Positions 25,845 through 33,706 of a stretch of DNA of 51,962 nt are shown one piece after another. The notes beneath the pieces are model-generated. The model was not told where the DNA came from, made no database searches, and saw only the letters and a list, made by a program, of their open reading frames with translations. This DNA is from Reinekea marinisedimentorum (GTDB lineage Bacteria > Pseudomonadota > Gammaproteobacteria > Pseudomonadales > Natronospirillaceae), in assembly GCF_004341165.1 (NCBI RefSeq), contig NZ_SLZR01000022.1, positions 1-51,962 on the forward strand. Direction: 5' to 3'. Each line of letters opens with the position of its first letter. Position 1 is the first letter of the stretch. A program made the translations under genes and the position numbers.

Positions 25845-27545
25845 ATGACTCAACGTATTACTATTGATCCAGTCACCCGCATTGAAGGCCACTTACGCAT
25901 CGATTGCGAAATTGAAGATGGCAAGGTCGTCAACGCCTGGTCTTCCGGCACCATGTGGCGTGGTATGGAAGAAATCTTGAAAGGGCGCGACCCGCGAGAT
26001 GCCTGGGCCTTTGTACAACGCATCTGCGGTGTTTGTACCACGGTTCACGCCATTGCTTCGGTACGCGCGGTGGAACACGCACTGAATCTGAATATACCGG
26101 TCAACGCCCAGCATATCCGTAACCTGATTGCGGCGGCGCACAGCATTCATGATCACGTAGTGCACTTTTATCAGCTTTCGGCACTGGATTGGGTGGATGT
26201 AACCTCGGCACTGCAGGCCGACCCGGCCAAATGCGCCGAAATCACCGCGCCGCTTTCAACCTGGTCGCTCAACTCCGCGCAGGAATTCACCAAGGTGAAA
26301 GCTAAGCTGCAGGGGCTGGTCGACAGCGGCCAGCTGGGTATTTTCGCCAACGGCTATTGGGGCCATAAAGAGATGAAGCTGTCGCCGGAGGTGAACCTGA
26401 TTGCCGTGGCGCACTACCTGCAGGCGCTGGAGTATCAACGCAATGCCAACCGCATTGTTGCCATTCTCGGTGGTAAAACACCGCACATTCAAAACCTGGC
26501 CGTTGGCGGCGTTGCCAACCCGATTAATCTGGATGGCATCGGGGTGCTCAACCATGAGCGCCTGATGTACGTTAAATCTTTTATTGATCAGCTCGATGAG
26601 TTTATTGAGCAGGTTTATAAGGTCGATGTTGCCATTGTGGCCGCGCACTACCCGGAATGGCTCAGCATTGGCGAAGGGGTGACGAATTATCTGTCGATCC
26701 CGGATCTGCCAACCGATGGCACCGGCGGCCGCTTTCGGATGCCGGGCGGCTATATTGAAAACGGCGATCTCTCTACCTTCAAGCCGATTACCCGCCACGA
26801 TGATCCGTTCCTGGTGAACGGTGTCGCCGAGAGCAGCAAGCACGCCTGGTACAAAGAAGAGGGGCCGTTCCACCCCTGGGATGGCATGACCAACCCGGAC
26901 TACACCGGCTTTGAAGACGACGGCAAGTATTCCTGGGTAAAAGCGCCGACCTTCAACGGTAAACCGATGCAGGTTGGGCCGTTGGCGCAGGTGTTGTGTG
27001 GCGTTGCCGCCGGTGATGAAAGTACCACCAAACACCTGAACGATGTGTTGGCCGCCTTTGAAGCCTTAACCGGCATTCAACCGGAGATTAAACACCTGCA
27101 CTCAACGCTCGGGCGTCATGCCGCACGGGCGGTGCGCTGCGGGGTACTGAAGGATGTATTGCATCAGGAATGGCAGGCGCTGGTGGATAACATCGCCACG
27201 GGCGATACCACCACCTATGTGAAGCCGGAATTCCCTGACGGTATTGTCAAGGGTGTGGGCTTCCATGAAGCGCCGCGAGGACTGCTGTCGCACTGGATTG
27301 TGATTAAAGACGGCAAGATCGAGAACTATCAGGCGGTGGTGCCCTCCACCTGGAACTCTGGCCCGCGCAACAGCAATGATGAGCTGGGGCCGTATGAGCA
27401 TTCACTGATCGGTACGCCAATCGCCGACCCGGAGCGGCCGCTGGAGGTGATCCGCACCATTCACTCCTTCGACCCCTGTATGTCGTGTGCGGTGCACATT
27501 GTCGATACCCGGGGGACGGACGTCACACAGGTGAAGATTCTCTGA
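25845..27545 (+). CDS. hybC: [NiFe] hydrogenase large (catalytic) subunit
   Basis: This 566-residue subunit holds the NiFe(CN)2CO active site. The Ni-Fe ligands are in RICGVC (about residues 60-65) and DPCMSC near the C-terminus. Processing is expected after the His in DPCMSCAVH, removing a 15-residue peptide (IVDTRGTDVTQVKIL). The N-terminal ITIDPVTRIEGHLRI is the family signature. It has no export signal of its own and would travel with HybO. The protease gene follows with a one-base overlap (TGATG). Confidence 0.97.
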   Translation: MTQRITIDPVTRIEGHLRIDCEIEDGKVVNAWSSGTMWRGMEEILKGRDPRDAWAFVQRICGVCTTVHAIASVRAVEHALNLNIPVNAQHIRNLIAAAHSIHDHVVHFYQLSALDWVDVTSALQADPAKCAEITAPLSTWSLNSAQEFTKVKAKLQGLVDSGQLGIFANGYWGHKEMKLSPEVNLIAVAHYLQALEYQRNANRIVAILGGKTPHIQNLAVGGVANPINLDGIGVLNHERLMYVKSFIDQLDEFIEQVYKVDVAIVAAHYPEWLSIGEGVTNYLSIPDLPTDGTGGRFRMPGGYIENGDLSTFKPITRHDDPFLVNGVAESSKHAWYKEEGPFHPWDGMTNPDYTGFEDDGKYSWVKAPTFNGKPMQVGPLAQVLCGVAAGDESTTKHLNDVLAAFEALTGIQPEIKHLHSTLGRHAARAVRCGVLKDVLHQEWQALVDNIATGDTTTYVKPEFPDGIVKGVGFHEAPRGLLSHWIVIKDGKIENYQAVVPSTWNSGPRNSNDELGPYEHSLIGTPIADPERPLEVIRTIHSFDPCMSCAVHIVDTRGTDVTQVKIL

Positions 27546-28048
27546 TGAAACAGCCAGATATTCTCATCCTTGGCGTCGGCAATTTACTGCTCAGCGATGA
27601 ATCTGTCGGTGTTCACATCGTCAATCAGCTGGAACGGGACTATGACTTTCCGCCCGGCGTTGAGCTGGTGGATGGCGGCACCGCAGGCATGGAGCTGCTC
27701 GATTTTATCGCCAGCCGCGAGCATGTATTGATTGTCGATGCAGTGCTCACCGGGGATGCGCCCGGTACGGTCGTTACGTTGCAAGATAACGAAGTTCCGG
27801 CGCTGTTTAATAACAAAGTCTCGCCGCATCAGCTCGGGCTCTGTGATTTGCTCGGTGCCCTGAAACTGACGGACGAATCGCCGCAGAATATTTTTCTCGT
27901 CGGTGTGGTTCCGGAATCGGTCGACCCCGGGCTGGATATGACCAGCACCGTCAGCCGTGCCGTTCCGGCAATGAAGCAAGCGCTGCTGGCGCACCTGGCG
28001 ACACTGGCCGTAACGCCGCGAGCCAAAGCGGAGGCAACATGTGTATAG
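27545..28048 (+). CDS. hybD: Hydrogenase maturation endopeptidase
   Basis: This 167-residue protease removes the C-terminal peptide from the HybC precursor after nickel insertion. Typical segments are LGVGNLLLSDESVGVH with the metal-sensing acidic residue, VDGGTAGMELL, IVDAV and SPHQLGLCDLL. The ATG at 27545 overlaps the hybC stop codon; the in-frame start at 27485 lies inside hybC and is rejected. It overlaps the HypC-like gene by 10 bases. Confidence 0.93.
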   Translation: MKQPDILILGVGNLLLSDESVGVHIVNQLERDYDFPPGVELVDGGTAGMELLDFIASREHVLIVDAVLTGDAPGTVVTLQDNEVPALFNNKVSPHQLGLCDLLGALKLTDESPQNIFLVGVVPESVDPGLDMTSTVSRAVPAMKQALLAHLATLAVTPRAKAEATCV

Positions 28049-28293
28049 GTGTTCCGGTTAGGGTTATCAGCGTCAGTGAAGACGGGCTTACGGCACGGGT
28101 TTTGTCGCGCGGCGAAGAGCAGCAAATAAACCTGATGATGCTGGAAGAAACCGCCAGTATTAATGACTACCTGCTGGTGCAGGTCGGCGGTTTTGCGGTT
28201 GAAAAGATAGAGCCCGAACAGGCGCAAAAAGCATTGGCGCTGATTGCCGCCATCGAAGAGGGGGATTACCACCGTGCCGCAGAACTTTACTGA
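28039..28293 (+). CDS. hybG: HypC/HybG-family hydrogenase chaperone
   Basis: This 84-residue chaperone begins MCIGVPVRV; after loss of Met, Cys2 carries the Fe(CN)2CO group from HypD to the large subunit. A second family member (31239) lies in the same locus. Because this copy sits among structural genes it is probably the HybC-specific form, as HybG is in E. coli. It overlaps both neighbours. Confidence 0.88.
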   Translation: MCIGVPVRVISVSEDGLTARVLSRGEEQQINLMMLEETASINDYLLVQVGGFAVEKIEPEQAQKALALIAAIEEGDYHRAAELY

Positions 28294-28753
28294 AAACCCC
28301 AGCGCGCTGATTGAGGCGACCTTTAACCAGATTCACGCAGAGCAGATGGTCGGTCTGCCCTTTATTAATGAAAGGCTCCGTGTTTCTGCCGTGGGTTTTA
28401 CGCTGTTTGAAGGTGACTGGCTGGGTGTACTGCTGACCCCGTGGGCCTTAAACCTGATGCTGCTGCCCGGGCCAGACCGCCATTGGCAGGCGTTTACCGT
28501 GGGCGAGAAGATTGGCCTGAAGCTGCCATCCAACGACTATACTTTTATCGTGGGTGAGCATCAGGCGTTGGGCCAGTATCTGGCCTGCAGTGTGCGCTCA
28601 CCGGTTAAAGATATTCCGGGCCAGAAAGCCGGGCTGCAACTGGCGGGAGATTTAAGCCGCCTGATGACGGCGCTTCCGGCCGTAAATGTGACTGAAGTCG
28701 ATGAGTCTCGTCGCCGCCTGTTGGGTGGGATGATGAAGCAATCCGCACTGTAG
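28274..28753 (+). CDS. hybE: Hydrogenase assembly chaperone HybE
   Basis: This protein of about 159 residues matches the HybE/HupJ-type assembly family, with WLGVLLTPWALNLMLLPGP as its most typical segment. In E. coli the homologue keeps immature subunits from export until assembly is finished. I chose GTG at 28274 with GAGGGGG about nine bases upstream. It overlaps the hybG end by 20 bases. Confidence 0.83.
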   Translation: MPQNFTENPSALIEATFNQIHAEQMVGLPFINERLRVSAVGFTLFEGDWLGVLLTPWALNLMLLPGPDRHWQAFTVGEKIGLKLPSNDYTFIVGEHQALGQYLACSVRSPVKDIPGQKAGLQLAGDLSRLMTALPAVNVTEVDESRRRLLGGMMKQSAL

Positions 28754-28786
28754 GGGCTGGTTCATGTTAAATGAGGGTGGAGTGTT

Positions 28787-29848
28787 GTGAGTCTTTCTTC
28801 TAATGCCGAAACAACCTGTGCCCCTTCTGCAGGCCATATCCGTGTTCAGCTGGAGTTCGACCGTGACGGCGCTGTCTCGGCAGTGGCGGTTGAAAACCAT
28901 CGGCCGAAAAATATAGGTGGCTTGTTCACCGGGCTTTCGCCGGAGCAAGCACTGGAGCGCATTCCGAAGCTTTTTCTTTTGTGCTCCCAGGCACAGCAGG
29001 TGGCTGCAGTGGGTGCCATTGCAAAACAAAAACAGCTTGAACCGTCCGCTCAGTTTCAGCGTGTTTGCGGCGAACGCTGCGCTCTGGAGTGGCTAAAAGA
29101 ACACAGCTGGCAGCTATGGCAGATGGAGCGCGAATTATTTGGCGAGCAATTTGCGATGCAGCCCAGTTTAGATTTAACCCGGCTGTTGCTTAAACACCTG
29201 CACCAGCCCGCGCTCACGTTGGCGATGCTAAACGCCACGGAACTGCAACCGCTGGATGAAACCCTCTGGCCGGCAGTTTCGCAAAAACTTGCGCAGTTGT
29301 TTGGCATGGCTCCGGCGGAATTTCTTGCACTCAGTTGGCCGGGCTTGGTGGATTGGAGCCACAACCAATCGCCTTATGCTCAACTGCTGCAAGCGCTGTT
29401 GGCCGATGAGGTAAAAACCTTCGGTGCAAACGAGGCGTTGAGCACAACGGATGAAACCGGTGCGATGCTGCGCCAGCAGCACCCACTGTTGCAGCAGGCC
29501 AAAAAGCAATTGGGCGCGAGCATTGCCACTCGCACCCTTGCCCGGCTGCTTGAGCTGGCCTCGGTGTGCATTGAACCACATATCGCAGCAGCAAAAACGC
29601 AGGGCCGGGCAGAGGCATCACGCGGCGCTCTTAATCACAAAATAAGGTTAGATCGCCAGGGGGTTATTACTGACTATCAGCTGGATGCACCAACGGACCG
29701 TTTGTTCCGCCCGGGTGGGCTGGTTGAGCAAGCGCTGTTGGGCCAGAAGCTGCCGCAGGGCGATGTTAAATGGGTGCGCTTGCTGGTTTGGGCAATCGAC
29801 CCCTGCGTCGAGTTTTCCGTTCATACAAAACACAAGAATAAGAATTAA
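28787..29848 (+). CDS. HupK-like hydrogenase maturation protein
   Basis: This 353-residue protein looks like a degenerate large hydrogenase subunit. A CSQAQQVAAVGAIA segment stands where RICGVC would be, and WAIDPCVEFSVH near the C-terminus recalls the DPCxxCxxH active-site end with the second Cys lost. That is the HupK pattern; HupK is thought to act as a scaffold for cofactor assembly. It is normally linked to hup operons, so finding it with hyb genes is notable. The start is GTG with GGGTGGAG upstream. The protein ends in a short Lys/Asn/His tail. It is followed by hypA after three bases. Confidence 0.72.
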   Translation: MSLSSNAETTCAPSAGHIRVQLEFDRDGAVSAVAVENHRPKNIGGLFTGLSPEQALERIPKLFLLCSQAQQVAAVGAIAKQKQLEPSAQFQRVCGERCALEWLKEHSWQLWQMERELFGEQFAMQPSLDLTRLLLKHLHQPALTLAMLNATELQPLDETLWPAVSQKLAQLFGMAPAEFLALSWPGLVDWSHNQSPYAQLLQALLADEVKTFGANEALSTTDETGAMLRQQHPLLQQAKKQLGASIATRTLARLLELASVCIEPHIAAAKTQGRAEASRGALNHKIRLDRQGVITDYQLDAPTDRLFRPGGLVEQALLGQKLPQGDVKWVRLLVWAIDPCVEFSVHTKHKNKN

Positions 29849-29851
29849 GTT

Positions 29852-30193
29852 ATGCACGAGATGTCTATTTGCGAAAGCCTGATCCAAGTGATTGAGGAGC
29901 AGGCAAAAACAAAAAAATTTAACCGGGTAAAAACCGTTTTTATTGAGGTGGGCCCGTTTGCCGGTATTGAAATCGACGCGCTGAAATTTTGCTTCGATAT
30001 TGTTTGCCGCAACACCCTTATTGAATCCGCAAAGCTGGAGGTTCTTGAGTTGCCCGGTAAAGGCTGGTGTTTTGAATGCCAGCAAGAGGTGAATATTTCC
30101 GATCGATTCGACCCTTGCCCTATCTGCAACGGCTTTAGCGTGCAAAGCAGGGGTGGCGATGAATTAAGAATTAAAGAATTGGAGGTGTACTAA
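29852..30193 (+). CDS. hypA: Hydrogenase nickel incorporation protein HypA
   Basis: This 113-residue protein delivers nickel with HypB. It begins [10 protein letters not shown], where His2 is the nickel ligand, and has a zinc site with two CxxC pairs (CFEC and CPIC). The stop codon overlaps the hypB start as TAATG. Confidence 0.96.
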   Translation: MHEMSICESLIQVIEEQAKTKKFNRVKTVFIEVGPFAGIEIDALKFCFDIVCRNTLIESAKLEVLELPGKGWCFECQQEVNISDRFDPCPICNGFSVQSRGGDELRIKELEVY

Positions 30194-31236
30194 TGTGTAC
30201 CACATGCGGCTGCGCAGCCGGTAACGTAACCATTGAAGGGGGCGAGCGCGCCCACGATCATCATCACGACCATGACCATGACCATGACCATGACCATGAC
30301 CATAACCATGAACACAATCACGCCAGTCATGAGCCGGTTGTTCACCATCATCATTACTATGGGCCGGTTCATATTCACTATCAGGCCGGGGTCGCAGAGG
30401 CGGGCCGCAGCCATTCACACGATCATGGCCACTCGCATGATCATGGGCACCGTCATTCGCACGACCCTTCCCATGAGCCTAGTCATGAGCACAGTCATCA
30501 CCACGACCACGAAGCGGCCTTTAAGCCGGAACAGCAGGGCGAGGATTTGCACTTTGGTCAGGGGCCAGCGCGTGCTCATGCCCCGGGGATGACACAAAGC
30601 CGCATGGTACAGATTGAGCAAGATATTCTGGCAAAAAACGATGCCATTGCTGAGAAGAACCGTGAATTTCTCAGTGGCCGGAATATCAAAACTCTGAACC
30701 TGGTTTCAAGCCCGGGCTCCGGTAAAACCACGCTGTTAACCGAAACACTGAAGCTTCTTAATACCGACCACTGCGCGGTGATTGAAGGTGATCAGCAGAC
30801 CAGTTTTGATGCCGACCGCATTCGGGAAACCGGCGCTAAAGCCATTCAGATTAATACCGGTAAGGGCTGTCACCTGGATGCGCAGATGATTGCCGAGGCT
30901 ATCGGCCGCCTGATTCCGGAACAGGGCAGTACCCTGTTTATCGAAAACGTTGGCAACCTGGTTTGCCCGGCTGCATTTGATTTGGGTGAGAGCCATAAGG
31001 TGGCCATTCTTTCGGTCACCGAAGGCGAGGACAAACCGCTGAAGTACCCGGATATTTTTGCCGATGCCGACCTGATGATCCTCAATAAAATTGACCTGTT
31101 GCCGCACCTCAATTTTGATCTTGATGCCTGCGTTGCCAATGCCAAGCGTATTAATCCAAAGATTCAGCCACTGCTGGTTTCGGCCACCACGGGCGAGGGC
31201 ATGCAGGCGTGGTTAGACTGGTTGGCGGAGCGATAG
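30193..31236 (+). CDS. hypB: Hydrogenase nickel incorporation GTPase HypB with long His-rich region
   Basis: This 347-residue GTPase inserts nickel into the large subunit. The N-terminus has the CTTCGC nickel motif. Residues 21-106 hold 36 histidines, a large nickel-storage stretch. The GTPase domain follows: SSPGSGKTT (residues 172-180), ENVGNLVCP and NKIDLLPH. Part of the His region is encoded by six GACCAT units (30268-30303), so its length may change by slippage. The longer His region than in E. coli HypB suggests nickel storage as well as delivery. Confidence 0.96.
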   Translation: MCTTCGCAAGNVTIEGGERAHDHHHDHDHDHDHDHDHNHEHNHASHEPVVHHHHYYGPVHIHYQAGVAEAGRSHSHDHGHSHDHGHRHSHDPSHEPSHEHSHHHDHEAAFKPEQQGEDLHFGQGPARAHAPGMTQSRMVQIEQDILAKNDAIAEKNREFLSGRNIKTLNLVSSPGSGKTTLLTETLKLLNTDHCAVIEGDQQTSFDADRIRETGAKAIQINTGKGCHLDAQMIAEAIGRLIPEQGSTLFIENVGNLVCPAAFDLGESHKVAILSVTEGEDKPLKYPDIFADADLMILNKIDLLPHLNFDLDACVANAKRINPKIQPLLVSATTGEGMQAWLDWLAER

Positions 31237-31238
31237 CT

Positions 31239-31550
31239 ATGTGCTTAGGGGTGCCGGGAAAGGTCGTCGGAATAACCGATGCAGCAGGTTTGCTCGCCCA
31301 TGTTGAGGTGAGCGGCATTAAGCGCGAGGTTAACCTGGGCTGTGTGGTCAATGGCGCAACTGATGAACTGGTGGGCAAATGGGTGCTGGTGCATGTCGGT
31401 TTTGCCATGTGCGTGATTGATGAAGCGCAGGCCAAAGAAACCCTGGCCGCACTGGAATCTATGCAGGCGCTGGAACACGAACTGGATGATTTCAGTCAGC
31501 GTAGCCACTTGGATGCTGGCAATGTTGACGCATCTGAAGGAGGCGCCTGA
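31239..31550 (+). CDS. hypC: Hydrogenase chaperone HypC
   Basis: This 103-residue protein begins MCLGVPGKVV with Cys2 as the iron-cofactor carrier. It is longer than usual because of an acidic tail after about residue 75. It partners HypD in building the Fe(CN)2CO group. It starts two bases after hypB and overlaps hypD as TGATG. An in-frame ATG at 31209 lies within hypB and is rejected. Confidence 0.93.
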   Translation: MCLGVPGKVVGITDAAGLLAHVEVSGIKREVNLGCVVNGATDELVGKWVLVHVGFAMCVIDEAQAKETLAALESMQALEHELDDFSQRSHLDAGNVDASEGGA

Positions 31551-32674
31551 TGCAGTATGTTGATGAGTTTCGCGATCCAACGCTCGCCAAAGCGCTGGTA
31601 GCTCAGATAGAAAAAACCCTGGCCGACGTGCCAGACGCACTTAAGCCATTGCAGGTGATGGAGGTCTGTGGCGGCCACACCCATACCCTGTTTAAGTACG
31701 GCATTTTGCAGCTGTTGCCTGATGATATTGAGTTTGTGCACGGGCCGGGCTGCCCGGTCTGCGTGTTGCCGAAATCGCGATTGGATCAATGCATTGCCAT
31801 TGCCGAACAGCCCGAAACTATTTTTTGTACCTTTGGTGATGCCATGCGCGTGCCCGGGTCAAAAGGCTCTTTGCTCGATGCCAGAGCGCGCGGCTGTGAT
31901 GTACGCATGGTCTATTCGCCGATGGATGCGCTGGAGCTGGCGCAAAAACACCCGGATAAACAGGTGGTCTTCTTTGCCCTCGGCTTTGAAACCACCATGC
32001 CGGCAACGGCCATGACCGTTCAGCAGGCACAGCGATTGGGGCTGACCAACTTTAAAATTTTCTGCCAGCACATCACCATCATGCCGACGCTCACCGCACT
32101 GCTGAATCAGGACGATGTGCGCATCGATGGCTTTTTGCTGCCCGGGCATTTGTCGATGATTATTGGCACCAAACCGTACCAGCCGCTGGTGGATGACTTT
32201 GCCAAGCCCTGCGTCGTTACCGGCTTTGAACCGCTCGATATGTTGCAGGCGTTGCTGATGTTGCTTGTGCAGTTCAAGGAACGCCGTTGTGAAATTGAAA
32301 ACCAGTATTCGCGCGTGGTTGCTGATGATGGCAACCCTAATGCCTTGAAGGCGATGGCCGAAGTCTATAGCCGCAAACAACAGAGTGAATGGCGCGGGCT
32401 GGGCGTGATCGAAGGTTCCGGCATTGCACTGAGCGATGCCTATGCCGCCTTTGACGCCGAAGCCTATTTTCAGCCGCAACAGGTGAGTGCCTGTGACCCG
32501 GAAGGCAGCCGCTGCGGTGACGTTCTTTCCGGCCGCTGTAAACCGACCGACTGCCCGCTGTTTGGCAAGCCCTGTTCGCCGCAAAATGCAATAGGCGCGT
32601 TGATGGTTTCATCTGAAGGCGCTTGCGCTGCCTACTATCACTACCGAACTGTACCGACAGGAGAGGGCCAATGA
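31550..32674 (+). CDS. hypD: Hydrogenase maturation protein HypD
   Basis: This 374-residue Fe-S scaffold receives cyanide groups and assembles the Fe(CN)2CO unit. Characteristic Cys motifs are EVCGGHTH near residue 40, GPGCPVCV near residue 68 and the C-terminal CGDVLSGRCKPTDCPLFGKPC. It overlaps hypC and hypE (ATGA), showing one translational unit. Confidence 0.96.
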   Translation: MQYVDEFRDPTLAKALVAQIEKTLADVPDALKPLQVMEVCGGHTHTLFKYGILQLLPDDIEFVHGPGCPVCVLPKSRLDQCIAIAEQPETIFCTFGDAMRVPGSKGSLLDARARGCDVRMVYSPMDALELAQKHPDKQVVFFALGFETTMPATAMTVQQAQRLGLTNFKIFCQHITIMPTLTALLNQDDVRIDGFLLPGHLSMIIGTKPYQPLVDDFAKPCVVTGFEPLDMLQALLMLLVQFKERRCEIENQYSRVVADDGNPNALKAMAEVYSRKQQSEWRGLGVIEGSGIALSDAYAAFDAEAYFQPQQVSACDPEGSRCGDVLSGRCKPTDCPLFGKPCSPQNAIGALMVSSEGACAAYYHYRTVPTGEGQ

Positions 32675-33696
32675 CTGACCCGGTGACTGAGAGAGTGACC
32701 CTGGCCCACGGCAGTGGCGGCCAGAGCATGCAGAAGCTGATCGATGAACTGTTCATGCGGCACTTCAAAAATGACACCCTGTGTCAGCAGGAAGATCAGG
32801 CACGGCTACCGCTTAAAGCACTCGCCGAAATGGGCGGCGAGCTGGCCTTTTCGACCGACTCCTTCGTGATTGACCCGATCGAATTTCCCGGCGGCGACAT
32901 TGGCAAGCTTGCCGTCTATGGCACGGCTAATGACGTCGCCATGAGCGGCGCGAAACCGCTGTACTTGTCGTGCGGCTTTATTTTGGAAGAAGGTCTGGAG
33001 CTGGCAACGCTGGCGCGCATTGTCGTCTCGATGGCAAACGCTGCGAATGAAGCCGGCATCCAGATTGTCACCGGCGATACCAAGGTGGTGCCGAAAGGTG
33101 CGGCCGATAAAGTCTTTATTAATACCAGTGGCATAGGCGTAATCCCGCCGGGCATTCAGTGGGGGGCCAAACAGATTCAGCCGGGCGACCGCATTATTAT
33201 TTCTGGCACGCTGGGCGATCACGGCGCCACCATTTTAAACCTGCGCGAAGGCCTGGGGCTGGATGGCACCATGCGCAGTGACTGTCAGCACCTGTACCCG
33301 CTGGTTGAGGCATTGCGGCCGATTGCCGGTGTACGTGCGTTGCGCGATGCAACCCGTGGCGGCGTCAATGCTGTGCTGCACGAGTTTGCCAAAAGCTCCG
33401 GCTGTGGCTTCCAGATTGATGAAGCCGCGTTACCGGTGACGCCAGAAGTGCGTGGCATCTGTGAGCTGCTGGGTCTGGAAGCGGTGAATTTCGCTAACGA
33501 AGGTAAGCTGGTGGCGGTGGTCGCCGAGCAGGCTGCTGAAGCCGCCCTGAGCGCCTTGCGCAAACTGCCCGGAGGCACGTCCGCCGCGTTGATGGGGGAT
33601 GTGAACAGCAGCGGTCAGGTGACCATTAAAAATACCTTCGGTGGCAGCCGTTGGTTGGATCTGCCAACCAGCGAACCCATGCCCAGAATTTGCTGA
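32671..33696 (+). CDS. hypE: Carbamoyl dehydratase HypE
   Basis: This 341-residue protein converts the HypF-delivered carbamoyl group on its C-terminal cysteine to thiocyanate, the source of the CN ligands. It starts with VTLAHGSGGQSMQKLI, has DATRGGVNAVLHEFA, and ends in PRIC with the required terminal Cys. Start at 32671 follows GGAGAGG and overlaps the hypD stop; the frame extends upstream to 32623 but lies within hypD. Confidence 0.96.
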   Translation: MTDPVTERVTLAHGSGGQSMQKLIDELFMRHFKNDTLCQQEDQARLPLKALAEMGGELAFSTDSFVIDPIEFPGGDIGKLAVYGTANDVAMSGAKPLYLSCGFILEEGLELATLARIVVSMANAANEAGIQIVTGDTKVVPKGAADKVFINTSGIGVIPPGIQWGAKQIQPGDRIIISGTLGDHGATILNLREGLGLDGTMRSDCQHLYPLVEALRPIAGVRALRDATRGGVNAVLHEFAKSSGCGFQIDEAALPVTPEVRGICELLGLEAVNFANEGKLVAVVAEQAAEAALSALRKLPGGTSAALMGDVNSSGQVTIKNTFGGSRWLDLPTSEPMPRIC

Positions 33697-33706
33697 GGTC
33701 TCACGG

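Noticed and set aside
30268-30303. Possible CRISPR or satellite array
   Set aside because: The unit is six bases without spacers and lies in frame within hypB, so it is a coding microsatellite.
30190-30418. Minus-strand and alternative-frame repeats of Met-Val or Thr-Met-Thr
   Set aside because: These are readings of the His-coding GACCAT repeat of hypB in other frames.
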